64,000 nt of DNA from Cyathus striatus. Its lineage: Eukaryota > Basidiomycota > Agaricomycetes > Agaricales > Nidulariaceae. The translations under genes and the position numbers were made by a program. Every line of letters starts with the position of its first letter. Positions within the stretch are counted from its first letter, which is position 1. The stretch spans positions 2,480,001-2,544,000 of the forward strand of contig JAOVFP010000006.1 in NCBI GenBank assembly GCA_025738555.1, given 5' to 3'. Below the pieces are notes generated by a model. That model saw only the letters and a list, made by a program, of their open reading frames with translations, made no database searches and was not told the DNA's origin. Positions 33,700-44,862 of this stretch are shown one piece after another.

Positions 33700-35076
33700 A
33701 TCTGAAACAATACAAATCAAATATCTTGATGTTGGCTTAACAGGGAATTAAGCAAATTTTTAAGTAATTTCATAGTTTATGTAGATGTATAGTATTAGTA
33801 TTATTAAGATAGTTTGCCATGTATTCATTTGCTATCACAACTTTATCTAATTTCAATCATTCAATAATAAGCCACATGTGTTAAGGTGTTGAGTAAGTGG
33901 TAAGTATATACCCAGAAATATCAGAAATGGTTTAAATTAGAGAATTGTCAAAGGTTACATCAGATTGATATGCCTGGCAGGCATACACTGCTTGTAAAAA
34001 TAAAATTGTTTTTTTTTACCACATAGATAATACTCTCCAAATGGTAACCACTATGGGTTATTTACAGAATTGGAGTTGAGACTTATGCTTCCAGTCAAAA
34101 TACTAACAAGTACACTTACCTGTAGAAAACCTAGAGTAGATCACTCAGTGTCAAGAACAACAGCTACTATATTGGATAAGTACCTAGAGTAGATCACTAG
34201 GTATTTGTAAGTAATAGTACAGTATGTACAGTAAATGAGAACTCACCTCAGCATTGAGAACAATGGCTGAGGTGTATGATCTGAAGTACAAGGTATATAT
34301 ATGCAATGAGTCCCCTACTCTGAGATAAAGGAGTAAGCTACATAAGAGGGAAAGCCTGTGGCCAAGAGCACACTGTACAGTGCAGTAGCAGTGTAACACA
34401 AGTAAGTATTAGTACAAAGTAAAGGGCAGCATAGTGAAACAGAAATGATACATTATATATACAGTATATTATCTTACCACACAATGAGCATATGATCTTA
34501 GTGGCTGTTGAATGAATATGAGCAGGTGTGGTCTAATGAAAAGTGGGACAGAGCAGATCAGAACTCAAGGGCATTTGTATAATTCAACATTACCAAGGGT
34601 ATGAGATATGAATATTACAAGCCTAGGTAGTATGAAAAGGGTAACAGAGTTTGCCACATGTTGCGTATCAATGCAAGGAGCCAATGAACAACTACATTAA
34701 GAAGTACTTAACCAAATTCTTCAACATTGAGGTGACCTGGGATTAAGATTTGTGTGGCTAATTACCATTTAGCTAGAAGGTATCTATGCTATAAGATATT
34801 AGCCAATTACTCCAATGTGGGAGAGAACTACATGGAAAATATGATAGCTATAGGATCATACCTAGCACACTAGCCATACTACAGGGTACAGTGGTATTGT
34901 GGTCAAGCTGACCATAGTTTGATTTGGTCAGGTCATTTATGACTATCAAATTGGATGTAGATCAATGATCAGGTCACCAATGGTCAAGATTGGTCATAGA
35001 ATTCTTGTCACTTAATTGGGTTAGATAAGATATAGTGATTAGTTGAAAAGTCAATTAGTGGAGTGTACTACACAGG
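33700..35076. other. CpG-poor noncoding flank
   Basis: No gene. AT-rich, with almost no CG dinucleotides and many TG/CA. Short similarity near 34080 (GACTTATGCTTCCAGTCAAA) to the dispersed repeat at 20525 and 42430. Confidence 0.4.
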
Positions 35077-35760
35077 TGTCATGACCATGCCCCTAGCCTG
35101 ACTCAGCAGCAGAGTACAAGGGGGTGACTATGGAGAAGTGAGGGGTGAGCAAGAGACAAGAGTGGAGAAGGTAAATCAGGGGTAGAACTTTGGCTTCAGC
35201 TTATGTGCTGTGCCCCTGGGATTCCTAGTTCTAGATTTTGGTGTTGCATGATGATGTATTAGTCATGTGACAGGTAGAGTCCCTGAGTATTCCATATATG
35301 CCTACCCAGTAATACACAGAGGCTCTTGGCAGGAATAACACACTTGGTCCTTGGGTATATATAATACAACCCAACTTTCAATTGAACAAGACCATATAGC
35401 TCAGTTGGTTAGAGCACTCTGAAACTATCAGATAGGTCCCAGGTTCAAACCCTGGTGTGGTCACTTTGCTATTCTAATATTTGGAGTAAGGGCAAGCCCT
35501 TCAGATAAGACAAGAGACTGAAGAGATGAGAGGTGTAACTCAAGTCAGATGAAAGGGTGAGGACATAGTTCAATACAAAACTAAGGACTAGGTACAAATC
35601 AAGTGCTACTTAAATACTAGAGACTTGGAGTAAATAAAGGCTACTGGCCAAGGTCAGCAGAGAAGTACTGTCCTGTGTCACCTATCTCCAGACTCCTAGT
35701 CCCCTACTCCACCATTCCCTTTGCTTACTCCAGACATTGCTTACTTCATTAATATTACAT
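35077..35760 (+). mobile_element. LTR-like fragment, plus orientation, with tRNA-bearing insert
   Basis: Starts TGTCATGACCATGCCCCTAG, a typical start for fungal Gypsy-type LTRs, and matches the reverse complement of 39063-39463 over most of its length. About 240 bp at 35240-35478, containing the tRNA-like sequence, are absent from the other copy. The tail (35670-35745) also matches, inverted, 39485-39555. A solo LTR or fragment is the best reading; no pol gene is present. Confidence 0.45.
35390..35462 (+). tRNA. tRNA-like sequence, complete cloverleaf but abnormal anticodon loop
   Basis: Exactly 73 nt with acceptor GACCATA/TGTGGTC, D arm GCTC...GAGC, variable loop AGGTC and a perfect T arm CCAGG-TTCAAAC-CCTGG; A- and B-boxes are intact. 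The anticodon stem has one mismatch and the loop AAACTAT has A instead of T at position 33. The nominal anticodon ACT (Ser) conflicts with the short variable loop. A decayed tRNA or a tRNA-derived head of a short retroelement fits better than a working tRNA. Confidence 0.5.
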
Positions 35761-38700
35761 ATTGATTACTGTACATAGATTACTCTCATTTCCTTTTCTC
35801 CATTCTACTGAGCTATCCCTTCAGTAATTGTAGTATATGTTTATAGTGAGTCACTTATCATTCTTAAGTGTGCCACTATCAGTTTCACTTTACACTGCTG
35901 TCACAGGTGAGAGTTGATTTCACATAATGACATGAATACAGTTAAATCACTCAAAGATAGAAAAGCAAGCACTTGAAACACCTAATAATACCTTAACAAA
36001 CAATACCTAATACTCACTACTATTCCACTATTAATCAGGATAAATCATATACAAGCAACTAATCAATACACTAACAAATAAAGCCACATAATACATAAAC
36101 ACTAAAAGTTCATTGCTAATCAGAACAATTAAATACAAACAAGCAATTACATTACCAGTCCATCACTAATCAAGATAAACATACACAAACACTTAGTCAT
36201 ACTACTGGTCCAGCACTAATCAGAATAATATCATTATATAAACAACTACACCAGGACTAATATGTACAAATAATTATACCCTGTACAAAAATAAGAGCCT
36301 TCAGGTACAAACAAAAGAGCACCATTGTTCTCAAGAGCTATTAATAGCATATCTATTGTTGAGTCACATGATGAGTTTAAGAAATTCTTATGTACTTAGA
36401 ATAGAAACTCCAAATACAATAATAATATTCAAATCCCGAGGTGTAAGTTCAGTTAGTTTGAGGGGTGCAATCGATTCTATTCCAAATTTAGAACAAGTGT
36501 AAAAATAGACAAGTTAAACTCAGGCTATTCTTATTCATGTGTCAAGGTATTCAAAGTCAAGATATTTCAATTCAGATTCAATTCAACACTATCAATTTGG
36601 TATGTAAAATCTCTGTGTCAAATGTCTTGTAACAATTCAGATTCTAGTCTATATCTCATCTAAACTGCCCTATCTGTGGGAGGGAAGAATGCCTGGCAGT
36701 TCCTGCCATTTCATTCCCTCCTTGCTCATCTATATACATTTATGGACATATCTAGTTACTACTTTGGTCTATACTAATTACTAATTTATTCCTAAGTTTC
36801 TCCATTGTTCTAGCCCAGTCATTACTGCAGCCAATTGCATGTGTGTGCACATGCGTGTCTATGTTGCGACGGGCACCTGTATGGGTGGCTTGTCGATCTA
36901 TTTCCATTTTAGGCAATGCTTATATTATCAAGTATGCACGGTGCCTCAGTATTGCAACAAAATGCCATCGCTGCATCACATACTCACATACTGCTTATCT
37001 TTTCTTCTTGTGATCTGCACATGGGTTGCACGTGGTCTACTGGCTCCATTCCAGGCATAGCTAGTGCACTGTCTGCATAGCTTTGCTCATATTCTCATGT
37101 TCTGGGCTGGTTCTAGGGTCTGGCTCTGTCTGGTTTCTGTATTCAACTCTGTGTGCATTCTTGGTTGGTCTATGACTCTGGGGGCTTGTCTTAATGAAGA
37201 GTGGGATTTCTGTTATACTAGCAACTGCAAAATGACATTGGTTTTATGAATAAAAGAGGTATGTATTTGTTTAATTTGTTTTAAACCATACTGATGTGGA
37301 GTTTTTATGTTTTTTATATAGTCTTATTTGTTTTTAATCCCTTGATGAGTTATGGGAGGCAGCACGGGAACTCAGCCCCTCCCCGCTGTGTCCTACTCAT
37401 GCACTCAGGTGGAAGTTCCATAAATTGGGAATGCAAAAAATGAATTTAAAGTATGTCATTATATTTTACTAGTGTATCACTATTGTGCTAAATATACCCA
37501 TTGTCTAAGATGCTGACTCATGCATTCTAAATTTATATATAAAGAGAGAAGGTGTGGGAAAGTGGCTGTGGATGGCAGGAGATTTTTAGCAGAGATTTAG
37601 AAATGTCATTACACTTTTAGTAATATTGATGGGATTGCAGTTGTCTGCTTACTAATAGCTGACTAATAACAAGAGGAATCTTGAGAGAAGGCCTGGGAAA
37701 GTGGACATAGATGTAACTGTGGGACACTTGAAAATGCGCATGCCACAATGGGTGATTAAGTAATGGCTGGAGTTCTGCTACTTGCACTTCCCTTCCCTTC
37801 CTTTCCCTTCCCCCCCCTCCCCCCCCTTGAATATAAAGACCAAAATAATGGAGTATATTTGAATGGATAATAATAGCACTATAATAATTAAATTTCGGAT
37901 TTCTGTGAGTATTGTAGTGATTTATAGTGTATTTGTTAGAGTTTGAGGTGTTGTAATGTTCTGTTTAGTGTTTATATATTGTGCTGTAATGAGTTCTTTT
38001 AATGGAAAAGTTAAATATGGGTATATATGTGGGAAAGAATGTGATTATGATGAGTATATAATTAAGTAAGTGATGGTTGGTGTAAGAAGTTATAGTGGAT
38101 ATGGTAATGATTTTGTTGATTATGAGCAATTGATGATGAGAATATTTTAGTGGGAGCTGTATGATGTGTGTGGAATTGATAGAAATAGATGGAGTGATGA
38201 TATTTAGGGGAAGGATATGTTTATAGTAAATGATTTTGATGTGTGGGTTGATATTTGGGGATTGAGGAAATGATAATTGCAATGATTTCTGTGGGTAGAT
38301 ATAAATGTTGAGGATATATACATAGATACACCTGAAGTAATAGGACTAAATTAATGGTGGACTTGGTAATAATTGAGCTGGATTATAGTATTAGTTAAAA
38401 TATATTTATAATGTAGACAAAGAATATATGTGTAGAATATTTGATAGTGGTATGTGTGTTCATATTTGGGAATTTCATGATAGGATAATAAATATATAAG
38501 TGAAGTAATTTAAATGTAAATGGTGATGAGTGATTCATGTGTGTGGATGTGTGTAGATATAAAGCACACAGGTGGATATATTTGTCATGGGTGAGCTACA
38601 ATAAATTAAAAGGAGCTCTAACTGATTGATACTATTCATGTGTGAAATTGATAGAAATAGTTAGAGATGTATAAGTGATGTAATTTAAGTGTAAATGGTG

Positions 38701-39062
38701 ATGGGTGATTCATGTGGATCAATGATCGACATCAGCTATCGATCTTGGTGCTTACTGATGTTGCCAAAACCATGTTTCCTGATGTACCTTCAGCTTACCC
38801 TTCACCTGAAAGCCCTTGCCACAATTCTAGTTGTTGTGCTTGCTATTTGCCTGCTCTTCTAAACTTTTCTACCCACCTCTACACTTAAATATACATTTGT
38901 GTTCATCACCAAACCTCTTGAGTTAAGGAGAATATCTACAAATAATATCCCCCAACACTCAGGTGCAAAGCACAAACAAAGTCACTTCCTGCTGACCACC
39001 TTAGATAATTATTATCTTAAACTGACACCACCATACATGCTCACTTCTCCAACATGTTTTAT
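35761..39062. other. CpG-poor gene-free stretch
   Basis: No supported gene. Holds a C/T tract (CTTCCCTTCCC... then C-runs) at 37790-37828, and a direct repeat of about 45 bp (AATTTAAATGTAAATGGTGATG at 38508 and AATTTAAGTGTAAATGGTGATG at 38679). A patch at 36839-37170 has more CG than its surroundings. Confidence 0.4.
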
Positions 39063-39463
39063 TATATTTAATTAGTATTAGTCTACATTCTTAGGGACTG
39101 GTACCTGGCCATACTTCTCTGCTGGCCTTGGCCAGCAGCCTTTACTTACTCCAACCTTCTAGTATTTAAGTAGCACAGCAACTATACTCAGACTTCAGTT
39201 TCATATTGAACTACATCCTCACCCTCTTGTCTGACTTGAGTTACATCTCTCATCTCTTCTGTCTCTTGTCTTCTCCAAAGGGCTTGCCCTTACTCCAAAA
39301 TCCAGAACCAGGAATCCCAGGGGTGCAGCACATAAGCTGAAGCTGAAGTCCTACCCCCTGAGTTCTCATTCTCCACTTTCATCTCATACTCACCCCTTGC
39401 TTCTCCATAGTCACCCCCTCATACTCTGCTGCCAAGTCAGGCTAGGGGCACAGTTATGACAAT
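39063..39463 (-). mobile_element. LTR-like fragment, minus orientation
   Basis: Reverse complement starts TGTCATAACTGTGCCCCTAG and then follows 35085-35690 closely: CTTCAGCTTATGTGCTG, CCCCTGGGATTCCTGGTTCT, GGAGTAAGGGCAAGCCC, CAGAAGAGATGAGAGATGTA and GGCCAGCAGAGAAGTA. It lacks the tRNA-bearing insert. A second fragment of the family lies at 39485-39560 and another short one near 39660-39710. Confidence 0.45.
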
Positions 39464-39904
39464 AGGTAATAATGGAAACATAATCAAAGTCTGGAGTAAA
39501 TGAAGGGAAAGACAGAGTAAGGGACTAGGAGTCCAGAGGTAGGTGATACAGGATATGACAACAGGGACTTTTGTATCTTTTACCTATTAACAACTCTAGA
39601 GTGGAGAATGAGAAATAGAAAAGTTTTGTACAATGCCTAATATGTAGGAATGTGAGTGCAGGAATGAACCATGGCTTCAGCATATGTGCTGTGCCACCTG
39701 GGTACTTTCCAAGTTGGTTTGTATTTCACAATGAATGGTGTCCCAGTGTAAGGGAACATTCATGAGCACAAGGAAGAGGCTTTGCCACTACACTAAGCAG
39801 CAGGAGAAAAACCTAAAGTAAACCCAGAGCAGGTTTCAGATTTAAGAATAGGAAGTAATGGGACAAGTTCAATATGAATACTGAAGACTACTACTACATG
39901 TAGT

Positions 39905-40560
39905 TAGGGGTGGTCACAGATAGCCAGTATCTGAGTATCTGCAGATATTATCTGTTTTCAGTACCATCAGATCAGATACAGATATCTGCTCAACATGTAC
40001 TCCTATTCCCTTACACACCAACTATTATCTGCTTATACCACACTTTAAAATCATATATATATAATAATAAATGTATTCTTCTATTTTACATACTTTTTAT
40101 AAGAAATAAGCCAGTTATTGTATTTCTATGTTTAAATAAGTGTCATTTTCAGAATTTCATGGAATTTGTGACATGAAAGGAACCAGTCACACATTGTAAT
40201 GAGGGCTATCACTTTAATAAATGCCACATACATTTTTATGTGATTCAATTCAATTGCAAATAGGCTAAGTACAATTCAAGACTTATACAGCAACTTTAGC
40301 TCTTTTGAATTTTTGTACCATATTTTTTGTACTTATGGTATGTAAATATGAACCCTGCTATTTTACAACTTCAATGACCTAAAAATCATGAAAATCAGTA
40401 AAGAACTACAATAGATAAAGTAGAATTAAGTTGTACCTCTATGCTAAGTTAGCACAGATAAGAGCCAAGATCTGCAGATACCATCCAATCTCTATCTGAA
40501 TTTGATTTTATCTGACAAATATTATCCAGATTCATCTGGATCTATCCATGACCAGCCCTA
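39905..40560. mobile_element. 656-bp non-autonomous hAT-type MITE
   Basis: Flanked by a perfect 8-bp duplication CATGTAGT (39897-39904 and 40561-40568). Ends are TAGGGGTGGTCACAGATAG and, inverted, TAGGGCTGGTCATGGATAG (16 of 19 alike). The 8-bp duplication and TAGGG(G)TGG terminus are hallmarks of hAT elements. The interior is AT-rich with many AGATA/TATCT words near both ends and no transposase. Confidence 0.85.
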
Positions 40561-40687
40561 CATGTAGTAGACTATATATACTAACTGGAAACTTGTAAGT
40601 ACAGATGTGGAAGCAGGAAGCTAAGGACAAGTTGAAGGGATAGGTAAAAGTATAAGGCTGGGCAAAGCAGTACTTTCCACTCACCCA

Positions 40688-40868
40688 CCTATACATGTGT
40701 ACTTCACAAAAATACACTTAATTGTAAAATTTACACATGCACTTCACCTAATTCCACATGAAGTACATGTGAATTCCACTTCTTAAAAATTTTCATCCAG
40801 AAGGTGAATTTAGCTATGAAGAAAGTGAAGTACACATGAAATTGTGGAATCCATGTGTACTTCACTCA
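40688..40868. repeat. Repeat cluster of GTACTTCAC / GTGAAGTAC words
   Basis: CATGTGTACTTCAC begins and ends a 180-bp stretch; in between are GCACTTCACCTAATTCCACATG and GTGAAGTACACATGAAATTG in the opposite sense. Could be a small foldback element; no target duplication seen. Confidence 0.45.
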
Positions 40869-41044
40869 AATCATTTAAATATAACTATTATTATTTAATA
40901 TTGGTCATATGATATCATGCTCCACCCTCCACCCTGCCTGCTCATTGTTTTCCTGCCCTGCTGCCCTGCCCACTCATTGTTGTCAACACCCTTCCCCCTG
41001 CTATCATTGATTGCCTTTCCAATGTGCTATGTGTACTTGCCATC

Positions 41045-41320
41045 ACTCTGCCATTCCTGCCCCCCATGCTTGTTATTTACACCCTCCATGTGTATTGTTC
41101 CCCCCTGTTCCTGCCCTTCATGTGCATTGTTCCCCCCATTCCTGCCCTCCATGCACATCATTCCCCCCTGTTCCCACCCTCCATGTGTGTCATTCCCTGC
41201 CTTCCCCACCCTCCACATCTGTCATTCCCTGCTGTTCCCACCCTCCATGCTCATTGTTCCCTGCCTTTCTCACTCTGCATGCATGTCATTTCCTGCTGTT
41301 CCCACCCTATGTGCTCTGTT
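41045..41320. repeat. ~32-bp CCCTCCATG minisatellite
   Basis: About nine degenerate units of 31-36 bp of the form CCCTCCATGTGTGTCATTCC followed by CTGCTGTTCCCA. The open frames across it (for example 40917-41390) are products of the repeat, not evidence of a gene. Confidence 0.65.
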
Positions 41321-41329
41321 ATGGTATAT

Positions 41330-42595
41330 GTTGAAGGTTCTAATGAATTTGTGTGACAGTGTATATTGTGGGGGTAAACACACATGGTAAATGATGTAAT
41401 GTACAAATTTAAATACAAAATATGTAGTACATAAAAGGCATAGTTAGGCGGCATAGAATAAAATGGAAGACATTGATAAGACTAACTTTTAGATTATGTT
41501 ATTTTACGTAGTTTTAACACCACCAACAAATAACATAAAGTTCAAGTTAGATTTATATTTAAGTTCAAGGGTGCAAGGTTTTCAAGTATAGTAAGATGAA
41601 CAATGTATTTAGTAGTTATGCAATTTCTTTCAGTACTTTCAAATCAGATCTCAGACTTCAAAATTGTACTCGGAATTCCAATATAAGATTCAGAATGTAC
41701 TCTACTGTGAGAACAGAAGTACAGCCAGTGTGGTGCTTAAGATAATCTAAGGTATGTCTAACTACTTATATACTTCATTACATAGCAGCGGTCTCATGTG
41801 TGATGGTATAGGTAAGGTAAATAGTACATCATAATGTTCTAGTGTAATCCTAATGGTCAAAGAGGTATGGTTGACCCTCCATATGAGAATCCATGAGGGT
41901 GCACTCTGTTTCTGAGATGCATCATGACATGGCACATGGCTATTACTAGAAACACATCAGGACATGCACTATTACATGTGCTATTCTTGGCCAAGTACTC
42001 AGATATAATGGATACTGGTGTTTCCGGTACTGGCGTGTCTGATGGCACCACCCAATGTGCCATGGGTAGTGTTTGGCATGTGTTTCAAAGTCCTAGGGGC
42101 ATGTGGTTTCCCACATGGTGGCATTATTACACAGGAGAGACATATGGACATTCTGGGTTATTTGAGAGACTGCGCGATAGCTATGCATTGCAGTAGCTGG
42201 TGGGACCAGTGGCACAAAGAGCTCTCTAGTCCAAGGTATTTCCCTGAAGGTATGTGATTGTCTAGTTTAGTACTGGGAGCATTATTCTGGGTATGGAGAA
42301 GTACTAATACATTCTGGAGTATTATTGTTGGGTATTTTCCTTATTGTATAGCTACTTAGTACTTTGTAATTTATGTAGTAGCCAATCGCCCAAATATATT
42401 GTCATTGTGTCACATCCCTTAGTTCATATTGTGCAGATACTTTGACTGGAAGTACAGGACTCAACCCCAGCCCTTGGACTCTTCCCTTGATAGTGTACTC
42501 AAGTAGAATACTTTAGTTGGTGGCTCGGGACTCACCCCAACTCTTGGACTCTTGGGCTTGATTCACTAACTGTATTACTAGTACTAAATGTCTAT
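41330..42595. other. Gene-free stretch with dispersed repeat at 42420-42560
   Basis: No gene supported. 42420-42560 carries, inverted, the repeat of 20525-20660. Confidence 0.35.
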
Positions 42596-42876
42596 TACTG
42601 GAGACTTTCGACCACTTGTTCACGGCTTCTGGTGCATGACGCGAAAAATTGGTTTGACCAAGTGTTCAAAACCTGAATTGATGTGTGACACCTGGTAGTT
42701 CTGTTCATGCCCCTACAGCCGCCCGGCACGGGCGGAAAAATCGGCTAATTAAGCACTGTATTTGTCTCAAATCTTATGTTCATAGCAACCTGTGACATGT
42801 GACAAATGCGCTCAAGTGTTCAGTTCAAATGCCCTGCGTGACGTGTGACTGAACACTTGGTCAAAAGAGTCCAGTA
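42596..42876. mobile_element. 281-bp MITE with TA-type ends
   Basis: Left end TACTGGAGACTTTCGACCAC and inverted right end TACTGGACTCTTTTGACCAA share about 20 of 26 positions with a one-base gap, both continuing into TTGTTCA or GTGTTCA. TA at the extreme ends fits a Tc1/mariner-type TA duplication. The interior is CG-rich relative to flanks and has an internal copy of GACCAAGTGTTCAAAA. Confidence 0.65.
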
Positions 42877-43581
42877 TATTCGAAAAATAGCCCTCTTATT
42901 TTACTAGGCATATCAACATACATGAAACATATAGTGGTGTGAGCAGGGATCATTGAGACATTTGAATATGGTTGTCTCTCATATTCCAACAGTATATTCT
43001 AGCATATACTACCTCTACTTGTACCTTTGAGTTTCTTCCAAAGTATTCAACTATTTTATTCTTTTTTTTCTAGTAAATTGTATCTTCTTGTACATAGAAG
43101 AGACTTGTGCATTGTAGAACCACATAGAATGATCTCACATAGAATAGATTCTACATGAGTATCCTAGCACTTATTACTTCCATTCATATTTAATCAGAAG
43201 CTCTAGATGATAGCAATACATCCTTTTTACCCATTTAAATCACACTGCTTCAATAAGCTTAAGAAACCTTGTATTAGATAGTATCTACACTATCTACTAC
43301 TTGATTAAAGTACAAGACCTCGCTCTGTACCCCTTACCACAGTCCTAAGAACCTCAAGACACACTCTGACATTTGTGTTGTTACTTGTTATGCAACCCTT
43401 GCTTACAAGTAGCATTGGCTGTACCTTATTGATCTACAGGCATTTGCATTGGAAACTGCAGTGCTGATCTGTCAAAAATATGTTTGTTCATGTATATTCC
43501 ATGACCAAATAGTTGCCAAATAGTCACAGTCACAGTATTCGGCAGTTCGAGACTGATGAAAGATTGTCGAGGCTTGAGGGT
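42877..43581. other. Gene-free stretch
   Basis: Nothing recognised between the MITE and the 1.2-kb TIR element. Confidence 0.3.
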
Positions 43582-43589
43582 ATCAAACC

Positions 43590-44815
43590 CAAGGGGGCAT
43601 GCCAAAAAAAAATACCGACCTGGGGTCAGTTTTTTTTTTTTCGAGACGTCAACCTACCCTACCTACCTATAGTAGATGACTAATGCGATCAATTTCCTAA
43701 TACGGAATGTCATCTATTTTTAGTATGTCCCGGCTAAGTTTACTGAGTCCCAACAATGCTACATAGTATGACTTTTGGAGCCAACTACTATCAGCAATCA
43801 GTAGTTTAACTGGGTTGCTCAGTACTTCATGTTGTTGCATTTATGACCGTTGGTACATAGATTCCTCGTAATAAAAAGTGATATTCAAGTGTAATACTAC
43901 TAGATAAGATAGGTAAAATTTTGAGGTCAGAAGAGTATGAGAATGTCGACAAAATTTGCCCAACACAAACTACTGATTGACGATAGTATTGTATGAAGTA
44001 CTCTAGCGTGCTCACTTACCTTTAACTCTTCCTTCTTCATTGTTTTTGCATGCGCTGCAAATCCAAGTACATGGAATAGGCCCCCTGGAAATACAGTAGT
44101 CATGGTGTTGTAAAAAGATTTGGTGGGTTCGATAGCAGACATGTGTATGTATATATTACTTACATATTCAGTTTCATATCCAATATAATTACACTTCATC
44201 CCAACAGTTTCCTTTTCCCAAATCTTTCTCATATTGGAATGCTTGAAGGGTGTTATATGTCAGTGATCCATCTTCCTTCTTTTCCCCTTCCTTGTCCCTT
44301 TTCACCTTAGTGGTAACACAAGTTTCGCTCCCCATATGATTATGGATAAAGTTCTGAATTCCAACTTTTGAGCACTTTGTATGCTCCCCGCATTCTGGGC
44401 AAATAGCATATCCCTCAGAGTCGACAACTCCTAGTGGTGCTTACATGTGCCGATAGCTAATGCCATGCAACAACATACCGAGTGCATCATGAATGTGCTG
44501 TGTTCACTGTCAGTGACAGCATGCAATAGAAAATAGCTCAAGGATATAATCATAAGATAAGATAACAAAAATCTTATCTAAAACGATCAAATATGATGCA
44601 CATCAAGTATTATTTGCATGGTATACTACTCAGAGGTGCTGATCCAACAACAGAACACATAAACCCATAAATATATAGCTAATAATACATTAAAAAACTC
44701 TTCCAGAGCCTCTCAAAGTATAAGTGCAAAGGGTTCCATAAATTTTTTTCTGGCCTTCGGCCTGACCCTACCTACCCTACCCCCCATGGGAAATTACGGT
44801 TGGCGTGCCCCCTTG
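43590..44815 (-). mobile_element. 1226-bp hAT-like TIR element encoding a BED-type zinc finger (copy A)
   Basis: Perfect 8-bp duplication ATCAAACC at 43582-43589 and 44816-44823. Termini CAAGGGGGCATGCCAA and, inverted, CAAGGGGGCACGCCAA differ at one base. Next to the left end is CTGGGGTCAG then CAACCTACCCTACCTACC, echoed at the right end of copy B (48809-49985). It carries a zinc-finger exon on the minus strand and no transposase catalytic region. It was inserted just upstream of the Tc1-like transposase gene. Confidence 0.82.
44199..44425 (-). CDS. BED-like zinc-finger exon of element copy A
   Basis: After an acceptor (CCACTAG) the minus strand reads VVDSEGYAICPECG, then KVGIQNF, HNHMGSETC and a charged tail (KRDKEGEKKEDGS). 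Cys1, Cys4, His22 and Cys28 give C-x2-C-x17-H-x5-C, a BED-type spacing (44401 to 44318). Identical spacing and the shared residues CP-x-CG, G14, N17-F18, H22, C28 occur in element copy B. Presumed DNA binding; a complete gene model was not resolved, and upstream and downstream exons are uncertain. Confidence 0.55.
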
Positions 44816-44862
44816 ATCAAACCGACAGCTGGGGCCATCTAATTAAATTTGATCAACACGGC

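Larger units (their letters stand above)
26140..33955 (+). repeat. Segmental duplication, left copy
   Basis: From AAAGTTATAAACACGAACACG at about 26155 onward the sequence is parallel to the stretch starting at 50105, through the coiled-coil gene, its downstream spacer and the NLR gene. Similarity ends near GAGAATTGT at about 33945 (61125 in the other copy). It lacks two blocks present in the right copy (about 0.7 kb and 2.2 kb). Confidence 0.8.

Noticed and set aside
36839..37249. Two consecutive open frames with somewhat higher CG content
   Set aside because: Short, no recognisable domain, no splice pattern and no counterpart elsewhere in the window.
40917..41390. 157-codon Cys/Pro-rich open frame
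   Set aside because: It arises from a ~32-bp minisatellite that is open in several frames; no start context, domain or partner supports a gene.
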